Assembly: GCA_033063855.1 (NCBI GenBank)
Contig: CP093831.1
Coordinates: forward strand, 11,532,001 to 11,596,000
DNA: 64,000 nt
Direction of reading: 5' to 3'
Source of the DNA: Smittia aterrima
Lineage: Eukaryota > Arthropoda > Insecta > Diptera > Chironomidae
This document shows, piece by piece, positions 12,267-21,828 of this stretch; position 1 is the stretch's first letter; each line of letters starts with the position of its first letter. The translations under genes and the position numbers were made by a program. Under the pieces are notes generated by a model. That model saw nothing but the letters and a program-made list of their open reading frames with translations, was not told where the DNA came from and did not search any database.

Positions 12267-13053
12267 ATGGTTAATGTTCCGATCCCACCGAATCATCGCG
12301 TTAACTTTAACAGAGATGTCAATCGAATGGACTTGACAACGCATCAAAGTCCTTTGATCCTTCACAGCGAAATGACTCAACTCGACCCAAACAATTTCAT
12401 GTCGGACTTGACGAAAAAGTATTCAGTGCCTCCCTACGTCTACAAACATGTCTACGTGACATCTCCGGAGGCTTCAACAACTCAGAATCACGAAAAGAAG
12501 AAGAGAAAGAAGAAAGTTCAGGATCGGGACGATTCGTGGATGGAATATTTAAATCCTTTTGGCTGCGAGGAAGAATACTATGACTACGACGATTATACTT
12601 ATTAGTAAGTCAATGAACTCAGAAAATTTCCTTTAACTCAATTGAGTTCTTTCAGTTTGTCATCTGATGAACAACCAGCAAAAACAAAAACCAAACTCAA
12701 GACGAAGAAGAAAAAAAAGAAAATTTTAATTAAATTATTGATCATCGCTGCGATTCTCTTTGCTGCCAAGTGCATCATCACTCAACTTTATTATTATTTT
12801 CCGACTGTGAGTGACTTTCGTAAAGTAAATTAATGAAAAGTAATTTTTTCTTCTTCAGTTCTTTCCTACTACAGGTCGAGACGAGCTCTACGACGATGTC
12901 GATCAGCTCTATAACGATGGCATTAATCTTGATCGAGTTGGTGACTACGGGAAAGCTCAAGAGATATCGACCAGCTATCGATCAGTGTTCTCGCCAGATT
13001 TTGATGAGACAAAGATCGCTTTATCTTCAATCGAAAGCTCTGGAAGTTTGTGA
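12267..13053 (+). CDS. Single-pass membrane protein of unknown function
   Basis: Exons 12267-12604, 12656-12806 and 12859-13053 give 227 residues in one continuous frame. Residues 1-115 are polar and end in a Lys block and an acidic Tyr/Asp run (EEEYYDYDDYTY). Exon 2 adds a second Lys block directly before one membrane span (ILIKLLIIAAILFAAKCIIT). The C-terminal 75 residues are acidic and hydrophilic (GRDELYDDVDQLYNDG). The positive stretch ahead of the span predicts the N-terminus in the cytosol. The gene has a clear start context (gaacATGG) and an AATAAA about 55 bp after the stop. I do not recognise the family. It lies 290 bp upstream of another single-pass protein in the same orientation, and the two could be distant paralogues. 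Confidence 0.8.
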
Positions 13054-13345
13054 AGAAAGTAAAATTAAGAAAATCGTTTTCGTTTAAGAAACAAGAGCAA
13101 AGAATGAAAATAAAATTTGTAACTAACTTAACTGTCAACTCAATTTAACGCTTCGCGCATCTACAAAATCTTCTCTCACATTCTACTCTAGTTAGCATGC
13201 TGCACGGTCGTTTCAACGCAAATTTGCTTTGCATTCCCGAAGCTGTTGCTTTATTAGTTTAACGTCGACTGAGCTCTGATCGACACTCTTTAGACAAACG
13301 CTGAGAATATTTTTCTTTTTTTTTGAGAACTCTTTGTTAAACAAA

Positions 13346-14171
13346 ATGAACTACGAAAAGCTTTTAAGTGAGAACTTTAATGGATTTAGTGGACAAGACG
13401 GTCTCATTCCAAGTCAAGCAGCTTATCATGGAGTGAATCCATTTCAAAATGCTCAAGCATTGAATAAGTTTCCGACGCCTTATCAATTTCCAGCTTCAGC
13501 TGGAGTAGTGAACCCTTTCGCAGGTTTTGATGGATCATCGCCAATAATGAACAATAATGGCTACGGTTTGAAGTTTGGGCATGATCATGTCTACGGACCA
13601 ACTGGAGTTGAGACACAGCAAAGTCATTACGGACCTCCAATGATGCACAGCAAAGGAGGCAAATTAAAAGGCGCAGCTTTGTCAGCTCTGACGTTGCTCG
13701 CTTTTCTTTTCTTTCTGAATCTTCTGCAGAGTTGTCTCAAAGATCAAATGGACGCGATGAATCCAACAGTAAAGTAATAGAAACTTAAAGAGAATATTTA
13801 ATAAGAAAAAATCATTTCAGGTGATGGTGATGTCGGCTGGTCAGAGAAATGTTCTAATAAGTCGAGATGACAACGAAAGTCTCAAGAAAGCAAATGAAAA
13901 CTTTAATGCAGCAGGAATCGATGAAGATGAAAACGTTGACTACGAGACTGAAGACTACAAAGTCAACGGTTTTAGCTTTCCACCTCAGTTCCTCGAAAAT
14001 TTAGAGCAAACGACACCAGTTTCTGCTTCAACCATTTCAAGCTCAAAGAAGAGAAAATTAAAAACTCAACGACGTAAAATGAAAACGAATAAGCAGCAAC
14101 AGTTGTCGTTACTTGAAGCGAAGCTCAATAATCTTCGACAAGGATTGATTGTGAAATCTGACTTTGACTAA
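13346..14171 (+). CDS. Single-pass membrane protein of unknown function (source of the 21.6-kb fragment)
   Basis: Two exons, 13346-13768 and 13821-14171, give 257 residues. The N-terminal half is rich in Gly, Pro, Asn and aromatic residues (GVNPFQNAQALNKFPTPYQF). A single membrane span follows a Lys/Gly patch (LKGAALSALTLLAFLFFLNL). The C-terminal part is acidic then strongly basic (SSKKRKLKTQRRKMK) and ends in a short helical segment, SLLEAKLNNLRQGLIVKSDFD. The start at 13346 (acaaaATGA) is preferred over an in-frame upstream start at 13334. I do not recognise the family. The last 240 bp and the next 40 bp are duplicated at 21597-21863, just ahead of the RSPH14-like gene. Confidence 0.8.
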
Positions 14172-14210
14172 GTAAACTTTGAGCCACAAAAGTTTTGAAT
14201 TAAAGTGAAA

Positions 14211-14245
14211 TGTTTCAGAAAAGTTCAAATCGAAATTCTTTTTTG
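14211..14245 (+). pseudogene. Truncated copy of the first codons of the RSPH14-like gene
   Basis: The 35 bases here are the same as the start of the gene at 21829 (ATGTTTCAGAAAAGTTC and on). They then stop at the edge of repeat R1. This shows that the gene order 'membrane protein - RSPH14-like gene' was present here before the odorant-receptor block came to lie between them. It cannot encode a protein. Confidence 0.75.
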
Positions 14246-14248
14246 TGT

Positions 14249-14510
14249 TGACCTGTTGAGTTTAGTACTATTTTAAAAATAAATAATTTATTGAAAGGTG
14301 AAGGGGAGCATTTTTCTTTAAAAATGTTGCTATGACGTTGTCGATGAAGGAAAATGCGGTATTTTCCAATCGATCTAAATATCAGTTTGAAGGGTAACGA
14401 AGTTCATTTAATAATTATTTTTTCATACTTTTGTTTGTGTCTTTGCATATGTGCCATTATTTATTCAGTTATTACGTAAAGATTATGAAAAGAAGATTAA
14501 TAAAATTCTT
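14249..14510. repeat. Direct repeat R, copy 1
   Basis: A segment of about 260 bp starting TGACCTGTTGAGTTTAGTAC recurs at 16334-16595 with roughly 85-90 percent identity by eye. Copy 1 begins immediately after the truncated duplicate of the RSPH14-like start. The two copies bracket the first odorant receptor gene. No coding potential and no clear terminal inverted repeats were seen. It may be a short interspersed element or a duplication scar. Confidence 0.75.
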
Positions 14511-14564
14511 TCATTAAGCTTTCAGAGTGCCGGTTGAAGCGAAATTTTGATAATCAAAGTAACT

Positions 14565-15922
14565 TTAGTTGGTCGTTTGTAGGAGAGTCAGAAGCGAGTA
14601 AGTGAATCGCAGAACCTGAAATGTAAATGAAAAATCCTGATTCATGAAGTTAATTCCAATATTAAATATCAAACCGTAAGCAGCATTTCAAAGTCAACAG
14701 AATTGAAGATTCCGTTGAAACCTTTCAATCGCTGAGCCATGATGAAAATCATTAAAAGATCCCTTTGGTTTCCGGCTTTTTGCGAGTACCATTCGACTTC
14801 GTAGATTGCTGAAGTTAAGTTATCAATGCAAACGTTTGCTCGACTTCCCATCCAACAGAAAATTGAAACTTGACTAGATACCAATGAAACCAACAAGAAC
14901 ATTGAGACTGATTGAATTGAATCAGAGTTTAGACTTATCAAGCTCATGCAGAATATTAATGCTGCCAGCGAAAAATCAATTAAGAAACTGAATCTTAAAA
15001 TCGCTTGAGCTTCGCTCATCCAATCCATGACTTGATAGCTTCGTAAAACTGTTTTCTTCACTTGCTCCTTGATCAAATTGTCTTCAGATCCTTTCAGAAA
15101 GATTCCCTTAACTTGAAGCGTCAAAGCTTCGATTTCCCAGCAGGAAAAGTTCATTAGCAGCAAAACGTATCCAGTGTAAAAGTAAAAGAAGGAAAGTCCG
15201 GGAAACGCAATCATCAGTTGTTGGATGTAATGAATGAACCACTTCGGAGTCAGCAAAGAGTCGAAAGGCAAATAAATGAAATAGAAATTGTAGGGCAACC
15301 GATAGGCATTATCGATGAGAAAAGGCGAAGAAACGACGGCGCTTAAGCTAGAAATTATTATCACTGCAGTGACAACAGAGATTCGAAATTCTTTCTTCAT
15401 GTAATCAATCGAGAGAGACCAATCGTCATCAGTTGAACGAAGTTTCAATCTGTAAGAATTCAATTAAAGTTAAAAATTAAATTTAAACATTTCTGACCTT
15501 TCTTTGACAATCTTATCCATCGCTCCTTGAATCCTGGTTTGTAAAAAATACAAGATCGCCAAGTAACTAGAATGACGAGCGACTTGAACTTTAAATTATA
15601 AAAAAAAATTAAAGAATTATTCGCTGAATAGAAATCTGCTTACGAAAATATCCAGCGTTCTCCATTATTACGATCGGTGTTAGATTTTCTGAGATTAGTA
15701 AGAAGCAACTGACAGCGATCAGAAAGTATGCATGAATTATGACATTTAAAATGAAGCTACAGAAACGAAATCGTCACAAATAAATATTAAACAGTTTTAA
15801 AGGTTTTACAATTTATTTAATTTTCCTTCAGCATTCAAAGGATTCAGAAACTTCCACAAAATCCCAACTGTAACTTTAACCATTCGAGTTGCATGAACGG
15901 AAGGTCCTTCAATGATTTTCAT
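14565..15922 (-). CDS. Odorant receptor (7tm_6 family), paralog 1
   Basis: Five exons, 15810-15922, 15644-15756, 15498-15588, 14675-15449 and 14565-14615, splice in frame to 380 residues. The N-terminus is MKIIEGPSVHATRMVKVTVG. Hydrophobic spans follow, then the ligand-domain region (SIDYMKKEFRISVVTAV), a long loop, YQVMDWMSEAQAIL, and the C-terminal MAQRLKGFNG and YSLLTLLQTTN. Five-exon structure, length and the 'F.....Y..L..L' C-terminus fit insect odorant receptors, which form ligand-gated channels with Orco in sensory dendrites. Intron donors include a weaker GTTTGA after exon 4 (base 14674), conserved in the paralog. All frames are open. It is about 80 percent identical by eye to the gene at 20.1-21.4 kb. 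The ligand is unknown. Confidence 0.85.
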
Positions 15923-16333
15923 TTCTTTTTTTTTCCTTTTCACGTGTAACTTGGCTCACTGTCAATCGACGACTGAAAGTTGAAATAAATGGCGTAAAGA
16001 GCAAGTTTTTTCGATTAAAAATTTAAGAACAATTAGATTGTACAGAAATTGTCTCACACAAACGGCCTGCGACACCTGCAATACATTCACTTATACTAAA
16101 TGTTTCATTGAATTTTCAGTTCGGGCTAGGTTGCATATTTTTAATAAAATACATCTAAAGAAAAATTCCGTTGTTTTTTCTTTTTTGGATGTCATGAAGG
16201 GAAATTAAAACATCTCAAAATTTAAAAAATCTTTTTTTAAAAGAAATGGTTATGAGCCTGAAATAAAATATTTTTCCCTATACTGACCTAGACAATGTTT
16301 AAAATATTCAACAGTTAATTCCTGGAACAATGC

Positions 16334-16595
16334 TGACCTGTTGAGTTTAGTACTATTTTAAAAATAAATTATTCATCGAAATGTGAAGGGGAGCATTTCT
16401 TCAAAAATGTCGCTATGACGTTGTCGATGAAGGGAAATGCGGATTTTTCCAATCGATTTAAATATCAGTTTGAAGGGTAACGAAGTTCATTTAATAATTA
16501 ATTTTTCATACTTTTGTTTGTGTCTTTCCACACGTGCCATTTTTTATTCAGTTATTACATGAAGAAATTGTAGAAATAAAGATAAATAAAATTCT
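16334..16595. repeat. Direct repeat R, copy 2
   Basis: Second copy of the 260-bp segment at 14249-14510, in the same orientation. It differs by scattered substitutions and small indels and ends in an A/T-rich tail (aataaaattct) like copy 1. Confidence 0.75.
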
Positions 16596-17946
16596 CTAAT
16601 AAATTAATTTAGTGTCTCGAAAATGAAGAGAGTTCTCTGGAAATTTCATCACAAGGTAAAGAAGCGCATTTGCGTCTCCTTATTTCAAACACATCTGAAC
16701 TTTATGTAAGCTAATTCGGAATGGTGTCATTTCCTTTTGTTCGCTGAACTAAATTGTTAAAAAAAAATTTAATAGCTAAGAACTTGTTGTTTGCGAGCTT
16801 CTCAAAGGTTTTTAGGGTTTTTCATCCGGAGGATTGATGTTCACTTTGTTTGTAGATATACTACTTGGATAACTCGCGAACGAAATGAGCTAGCGATTTG
16901 ATTTCTCCACTGATCGATAGAGATCGGAAATAGAAAAAGTGTTTTTTTTTTATGAATTTTTGCTAGCTCATCAGAATCGGGCCCAAGGGCCCGAAACCTG
17001 GAATCTCCATACAAAAAGGCGATTTGAAACTTTGAACTCTATTTAGTCGAGAACGAAAGCAGCTAGCTACTTCTGGTTTTCGCCATTTGGTTCCATTTAT
17101 GACAGAATCGCAGAGTTTTGAAGATGGACTTGATAGCTCAAGTGGTTCGGGCCCACGGGGCTGGAGTCTGATAAGCTCCATACAAATTTTTCTAACTTTT
17201 TCCATTTATTCAGCTGTCTTAACATTTTCGCTGACACTTCTTCACGAGAAATGTTCAGCGTGCTTGAACGAATCCATGGATTCAAGAATTGGACCAGATA
17301 TTGGATCCACCTCTGGTGAGCTCAAAGTGAAACTTCTTTCCTTTTGGACTTAGAGCATTGAGTTCTTCACATGAAATGATCAGCTGGTCACGACTAAGCG
17401 ATAAAGCCCAGAAAATCTAAGCTCCACTCATTGGATCCACTTCTGGTCAGCTCAAAGTGGAACTTCGGTTTACAAACCAAGTAAAATGTCCCCTGTAACC
17501 AGTCCAGAGAATGAAAAACCCTACAGTAAGTTCGGTAGGAACTGCTACTGCCACTTGTTAAAATAGATAACGGACTCCTCAAAAGATCACTTACTTTTCA
17601 GAATTCTCAATCATCAATTTATTGCATCAGAATTCGTGCAAGTTCCTCAATGGCATGAGCTGAAAGCTTTCGTTGGGATTCAATAAGAGATCGAATTCGT
17701 GATATTCTCGATCGTAACTTCTCACTAGAATCCAAATGTTCTCGAGTTTTGGGAGGATTTTTTTTTTGAAAAACTTTGGTATGCCATCCGATAAAGTACC
17801 TTTCAAAGAATGAAATAGCTTCTCAAGTATTTTTATTTATTAACTATACATTAATTATAAATAATTTTCATGCGAACTGAAGTAAGACTATTACTAGACT
17901 TGTATAAAAATTGTACGAATTTTATTTTATATAATTTCTTGGAAAT
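16596..17946. other. Non-coding stretch with short local repeats
   Basis: No gene seen. It holds a GC-rich perfect palindrome (TCGGGCCC AA GGGCCCGA, 16977-16994). Related blocks 'tagctca...cgggccca...ctccatacaaa' occur near 16963-17018 and 17130-17188. A duplicated 40-bp segment (ggatccacctctggtgagctc and its variant) occurs near 17300-17340 and 17430-17470. The open frames here overlap on both strands and resemble nothing. It looks like decayed repetitive DNA. Confidence 0.5.
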
Positions 17947-17954
17947 CCTATAGT

Positions 17955-18721
17955 TAGGGTGTCCATTTATAGCTTTTTTCACTATTTTTATAGCGATTTT
18001 TGACGTTTCTCGCGGCATAGCGGCGTTTTTCATTTTCGGTCGTTTTTCTAGCGTTTTTCAGATTTTTCAAAAAAACGTTTCAATTTTTATCAAAATGAAG
18101 TCACATTCAAAGGAAAAGTAAAATTCTTTTCCTCATTTCTTCATCAACTAAAGACTTTAGTTATTCTCAAGTCTTCCTGAAGATTCCTTTCTTCTTAACT
18201 CGTTGTGAACTTGCTTGATTCGTGCTGGCTTGTGTTGTGACAAATTCGAATTTTTTTTCGCTGAATTCGGACTTCAGATTCTCACTTCAAACTTTTTAGA
18301 AGTTGTTCTTCAGATTCAGCTTCTGAGCAAAATTCAAGAGTCAACGTCGTCCTCATCAGAACAAAAAAAAACTAAATCTGTATGAAAATATGTAATTGCT
18401 GTATTGTAAACTGGTTAACGAAGATTCTTTGTTAACTCATCCAAATGAAGGGAAAAAAATTCTGAACCGAATGTGGTAACTACACTCCAAAATGCTTGCT
18501 TTTCAATTAATAATTTTTAGTATGAGGTTGCGAATCCAGTCGTTGGGAATTTTAGTTCATTTTTTTTAGACTTTTACTATGGGCTGTAACATGAAAACGT
18601 CGAAAAACGATTAATTTCATTTAAATATCGCTGTTTTTTCGGGTTTTTAAAAATATAGCGATTTATAGCGATTTTCGACCAAAATTTCAGTGTTTTTCGT
18701 CAACTGCTGATGGACACCCTA
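17955..18721. mobile_element. Non-autonomous hAT-like DNA transposon, 767 bp
   Basis: Perfect 12-bp terminal inverted repeats TAGGGTGTCCAT (17955-17966) and ATGGACACCCTA (18710-18721) are flanked by an exact 8-bp duplication, CCTATAGT, at 17947-17954 and 18722-18729. Eight-base target duplications with short TAGGG-type ends are diagnostic of the hAT superfamily. Subterminal TATAGCGATTTT-type motifs occur several times near both ends, a usual feature of transposase binding regions. There is no transposase frame inside, so it depends on an enzyme encoded elsewhere. The intact duplication implies a fairly recent insertion. It lies just upstream of an odorant-receptor exon relic. Confidence 0.88.
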
Positions 18722-18763
18722 CCTATAGTCCCTTAAGTTTCATTTCAAAATATTTATTTCTTT

Positions 18764-18892
18764 TAGATCATGATGACTGTCTTGGCCTTACTTCAGTTTG
18801 CTCAATAACCTCTCACAAGAACAATAATTATTCTCACGGTTCTTCATGTTAAAATTCAATCGATTTTGTGAAAATAAAAGTTTAATTTCTTC
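18764..18892 (+). pseudogene. Relic of an odorant-receptor last exon
   Basis: The segment from the acceptor-like ttttag through the exon start ATCATGATGACTG to a 3' flank (cacggttcttcatgttaaaa) is a diverged copy of 19877-20000. Its frame is broken: the exon reads to a stop after about a dozen codons. It is a second, more decayed copy of the same receptor 3' end. Confidence 0.6.
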
Positions 18893-19256
18893 GATTCTTT
18901 TGACTTGTCCTTAGAGCAATTATCTTTAAGAATGGTCACGCTTGCGTCAGTCAAATTTACAATATGTCAAATTGATTATAAAAGTAAACTGAATTAATTA
19001 TTGAATAGTTTTCAAAATGTTATTTTTCCAGAGGAAAAGTTTTCATTCGGTAACTTTTAAATAGTGACCTTTAAGCCTATGCTAACTTACGACAATTTTA
19101 AGAAAGTTTTCGTTTTCAAGATGTGTGTTTCAATTTCTACAAAAAATATATTTAAAAATGTGTAAAAGCGTTAATTTCAACAAGTCTATGTCAAATCGAT
19201 TATGAAAGTTTTGTAATCATCGAATTGAAAAGTTGGTTCGAAGTTTTAAATTATTG

Positions 19257-19482
19257 CTTGGCCATAGATACCAATATAACTAGATGCCGCACGGAAGTTC
19301 AAGGAGAACAAGGAGAACTTTTATTTTAAATAAAACTTTAATGTTTTAAAAAGAGTCAGCTTAGTTTCTGTGGAATTTGCCTTTTCGGAATCATACAAAG
19401 CAAAAAACAAAAACAATTCAACCTCCTTGAAATCGAATTTGGTGAAGTGCCGCATCTAGTTATATTGTTATCTATGGCTTGG
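19257..19482. mobile_element. MITE of 216 bp with 31-bp inverted ends
   Basis: The ends at 19262-19292 and 19447-19477 are inverted copies over 31 positions with two mismatches (outer ends CCATAGATA / TATCTATGG, inner ends GATGCCGCAC / GTGCCGCATC). The element runs 19262-19477 and is flanked by CTTGG on both sides (19257-19261 and 19478-19482), a possible 5-bp target duplication. The interior is AT-rich and non-coding. The family is not assigned: end sequence and duplication length do not match a superfamily I can name with confidence. Confidence 0.75.
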
Positions 19483-19513
19483 CCATGTCATTGTTAATTG
19501 AACCTATGAAAGG

Positions 19514-19977
19514 ATGAGACGTTTCAGGAACATGAGCTCTGCTGAAAGAAGAGAATTCAGTTGTGACTCCTTCTTAAAAATTTCTCTGAGACTTTTTGCA
19601 ATAATTTTTGTGGAAGTGAAACCAAATTCGGAAGCTCTAAACTGGAAGAGAAAATTAATGGCTTCAATTAAGCAATTTTATGGAATTTTTGTGTCAATGA
19701 TCATTTGTCTCTCGATCTTGTTAAAGTAAATGACATAAAAGGTCTTTTGATGATTATAAGATCTGCACAAAAATCGAAGCAACTTTCACCGATGGGATTC
19801 GCTACGATTTCTCATGAAACATTCGCCTCGGTAAATTATCTTCAAAATTTATTTTCTCTTCAAAATATTTTTCTTTCAGATTATGATGACTGCTTGGTCT
19901 TACTTCAAATTTCTCAATAACCTCTCACAAAAAAAAATATTTATTCTCACGGTTCTTCATGTTAAAATTCAATAATT
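19514..19977 (+). pseudogene. Internally deleted odorant-receptor pseudogene
   Basis: An N-terminal receptor piece (19514-19729, including SFLKISLRLFAIIFVEVKPN) is followed, in a shifted frame from about 19708, by a typical receptor C-terminus. That end reads LLMIIRSAQKSKQLSPMG, then FATISHETFAS, a GT-AG intron at 19830-19879, and IMMTAWSYFKFLNNLS. The middle of the receptor (about 250 residues) is missing and the two parts are out of frame. The C-terminal motif belongs to a different receptor lineage from the two intact genes nearby. The strand is opposite to theirs. Confidence 0.65.
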
Positions 19978-20063
19978 TAATAAGGTAAATAAAAGTTTAA
20001 ATTCTTTATTCTCAGACAATGGTAAAAGCTTTTTCTAACTTCAATTTGGTAATCAAAATATAT

Positions 20064-21426
20064 TTAGTTTGTCGTTCGTAGCAAAGCCAAAAGCGAGTAA
20101 GTGAATCGCAGAACCTGAAATGTAAATGAAAAATCCTGATTCATGAAGTTAATTCCAATATTAAATATCGAACCGTAAGCAGCGTTTCAAAGTCAACAGA
20201 GTTGAAGATTCCGTTGAAACCTTTCAATCGCTGAGCCATGATGAAAATCATTAAATGATCTCTTTGGTTTCTGGCCTTTTGCGAGTACCATTCGACTTCA
20301 TAGATTGCTGAAGTTAAGTTATCAATGCAAACGTTAGCGCGACTTCCCATCCAACATGAAACTGAGAGTTGCACAATTGAAAAACAAATCAACATGAACA
20401 TCGAGATTGATTCAAGGATATCAGAACTCAAAGTGTACCAGCTCATGCAGAATATTAATGCTGACAGCGAAAAATCAAATAAGAAACTGAATCTTAAGAT
20501 CGCTTGAGCTTCGTTCATCCAATCCATGACTTGATAACTTCGTAAAACTGTTTTCTTCACTTGCTCCTTGATCAAATTCTCGTCCAATTCTTTCAGAAAC
20601 ATTTTCTTAACTTTGAGAGTCAAATCGTCGATTTCCCAACATGAAAAATTCATGAGCAGCAAAACGTTTCCAGTGTAAAAGTAAATGAAGGGAATTCCGA
20701 GACTCACAATGATTAGTTGTTGAATGTAATGAAGAAACCACTTCGGAGTCATGAAAGAGTCGAATGGCAAATAAACGAAAAAGTTGTTGTAGGGCAACTG
20801 ATAGGCATTTAGATTGTCAATGAGAAAAGGAGAAAAGACGAGGAAGATAGTAAAAACAATCATAATCACTGCAGCGACAACAGAGATTTTGAATTCTTTC
20901 TTCATGTAATCAATCGAAAGAGACCAATCGTCGTCAGTCGAACGAAGTTGCAATCTAAAAAAAATCGATTTAGGTAAAAATTAAATTTAAGCATTTCTGA
21001 CCTTTCTTCGACAATCTTATCCATCGCTCTTTGAATCCTGGCTCCTTGAAGAAATAAAATCATCAAGTATCCAAGATGACGAGCAACTTGAACTTTAATT
21101 TATAAAAAAAAAATAGAAAATTAATCGCTGAATGGAAATCTTCTTACGAAAATATCCAGCGTTCTCCATTACTTCGATCGGTGTTAGATTTTCTGAGATT
21201 AGTAAGAATAAACTGATAGCGATCAGAAAGTATGCATGGACTGTGACATTAAGAATGAAGCTACAAAAACGAAATCGTCACAAATAAATATTTTACAGTT
21301 TTAAAGGTTTTACAAAATATTTAATTTTCCTTCAGCATTCAAAGGATTCAGAAACTTCCACAAAATCCCAACTGTAACTTTAACCATTCGAGTTGCAGGA
21401 ACGGAAGGTCCTTCAATGGTTTTCAT
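20064..21426 (-). CDS. Odorant receptor (7tm_6 family), paralog 2
   Basis: Exons 21314-21426, 21148-21260, 21002-21092, 20174-20954 and 20064-20114 splice in frame to 382 residues. Exons 1-3 and 5 have exactly the same lengths as in paralog 1 (113, 113, 91 and 51 bp), and exon 4 is two codons longer. Sequence landmarks are MKTIEGPSVPATRMVKVTVG, WSLSIDYMKKEFKISVV, YQVMDWMNEAQAIL, CWMGSRANVCIDN and YSLLALLRTTN. The duplication extends beyond the coding region to about 21555 on the 5' side. No disabling mutation is seen, so two functional receptors are likely. Ligand unknown. Confidence 0.85.
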
Positions 21427-21596
21427 TTCTTTTTTCCTGAATTTTTTTCCCGTTTAACTTGGCTTACTGTCAATCGACGACTGAAAGTTGAAATAAATTG
21501 CGTAAGGAGCAAAGTTTTCTAAATTAAAAATTTAAGAACAATTAGATTGAAGTTTTTATTATTTGTCCGCTCGAATTTAATTTTTTTCCTTAATTA

Positions 21597-21790
21597 TAAA
21601 CGTTGATTACGAGAATGATGTTTACAAAGTCAACGGTCAAGTTAGCTTTCCATTTCAAGCTCAATTAAAAGAAAATTGAAAATTCCACGACTTATAAGGA
21701 AATCGAATAAGCAGCAACAGTTGTCGTTACTTGAAGCGAAGCTCAATAATCTTCGACAAGGATTGATTGTGAAATCTGACTTTGACTAAG
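21597..21790 (+). pseudogene. 3' fragment of the membrane-protein gene at 13.3-14.2 kb
   Basis: From aaacgttgattac onward this matches 13931-14171, with a deletion of about 45 bp in the middle. The last 90 coding bases (from aataagcagcaacag to the stop gactttgactaa) are nearly identical to the intact gene, and identity continues through the spacer into the start codons of the next gene. The first part has diverged and carries an in-frame stop. The sharp change in identity suggests a later gene conversion of the right part, or selection on the downstream promoter or 5' UTR. Confidence 0.75.
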
Positions 21791-21828
21791 TAAACTTTGA
21801 GCAACAAAAGTTTTTGAATTAAAGTGAA

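Noticed and set aside
17128..17165. tRNA-like box A (tagctcaagtgg) with a partial box B (ggttcgggccc)
   Set aside because: The two boxes are only a few bases apart and no cloverleaf can be formed; at best a decayed SINE fragment.
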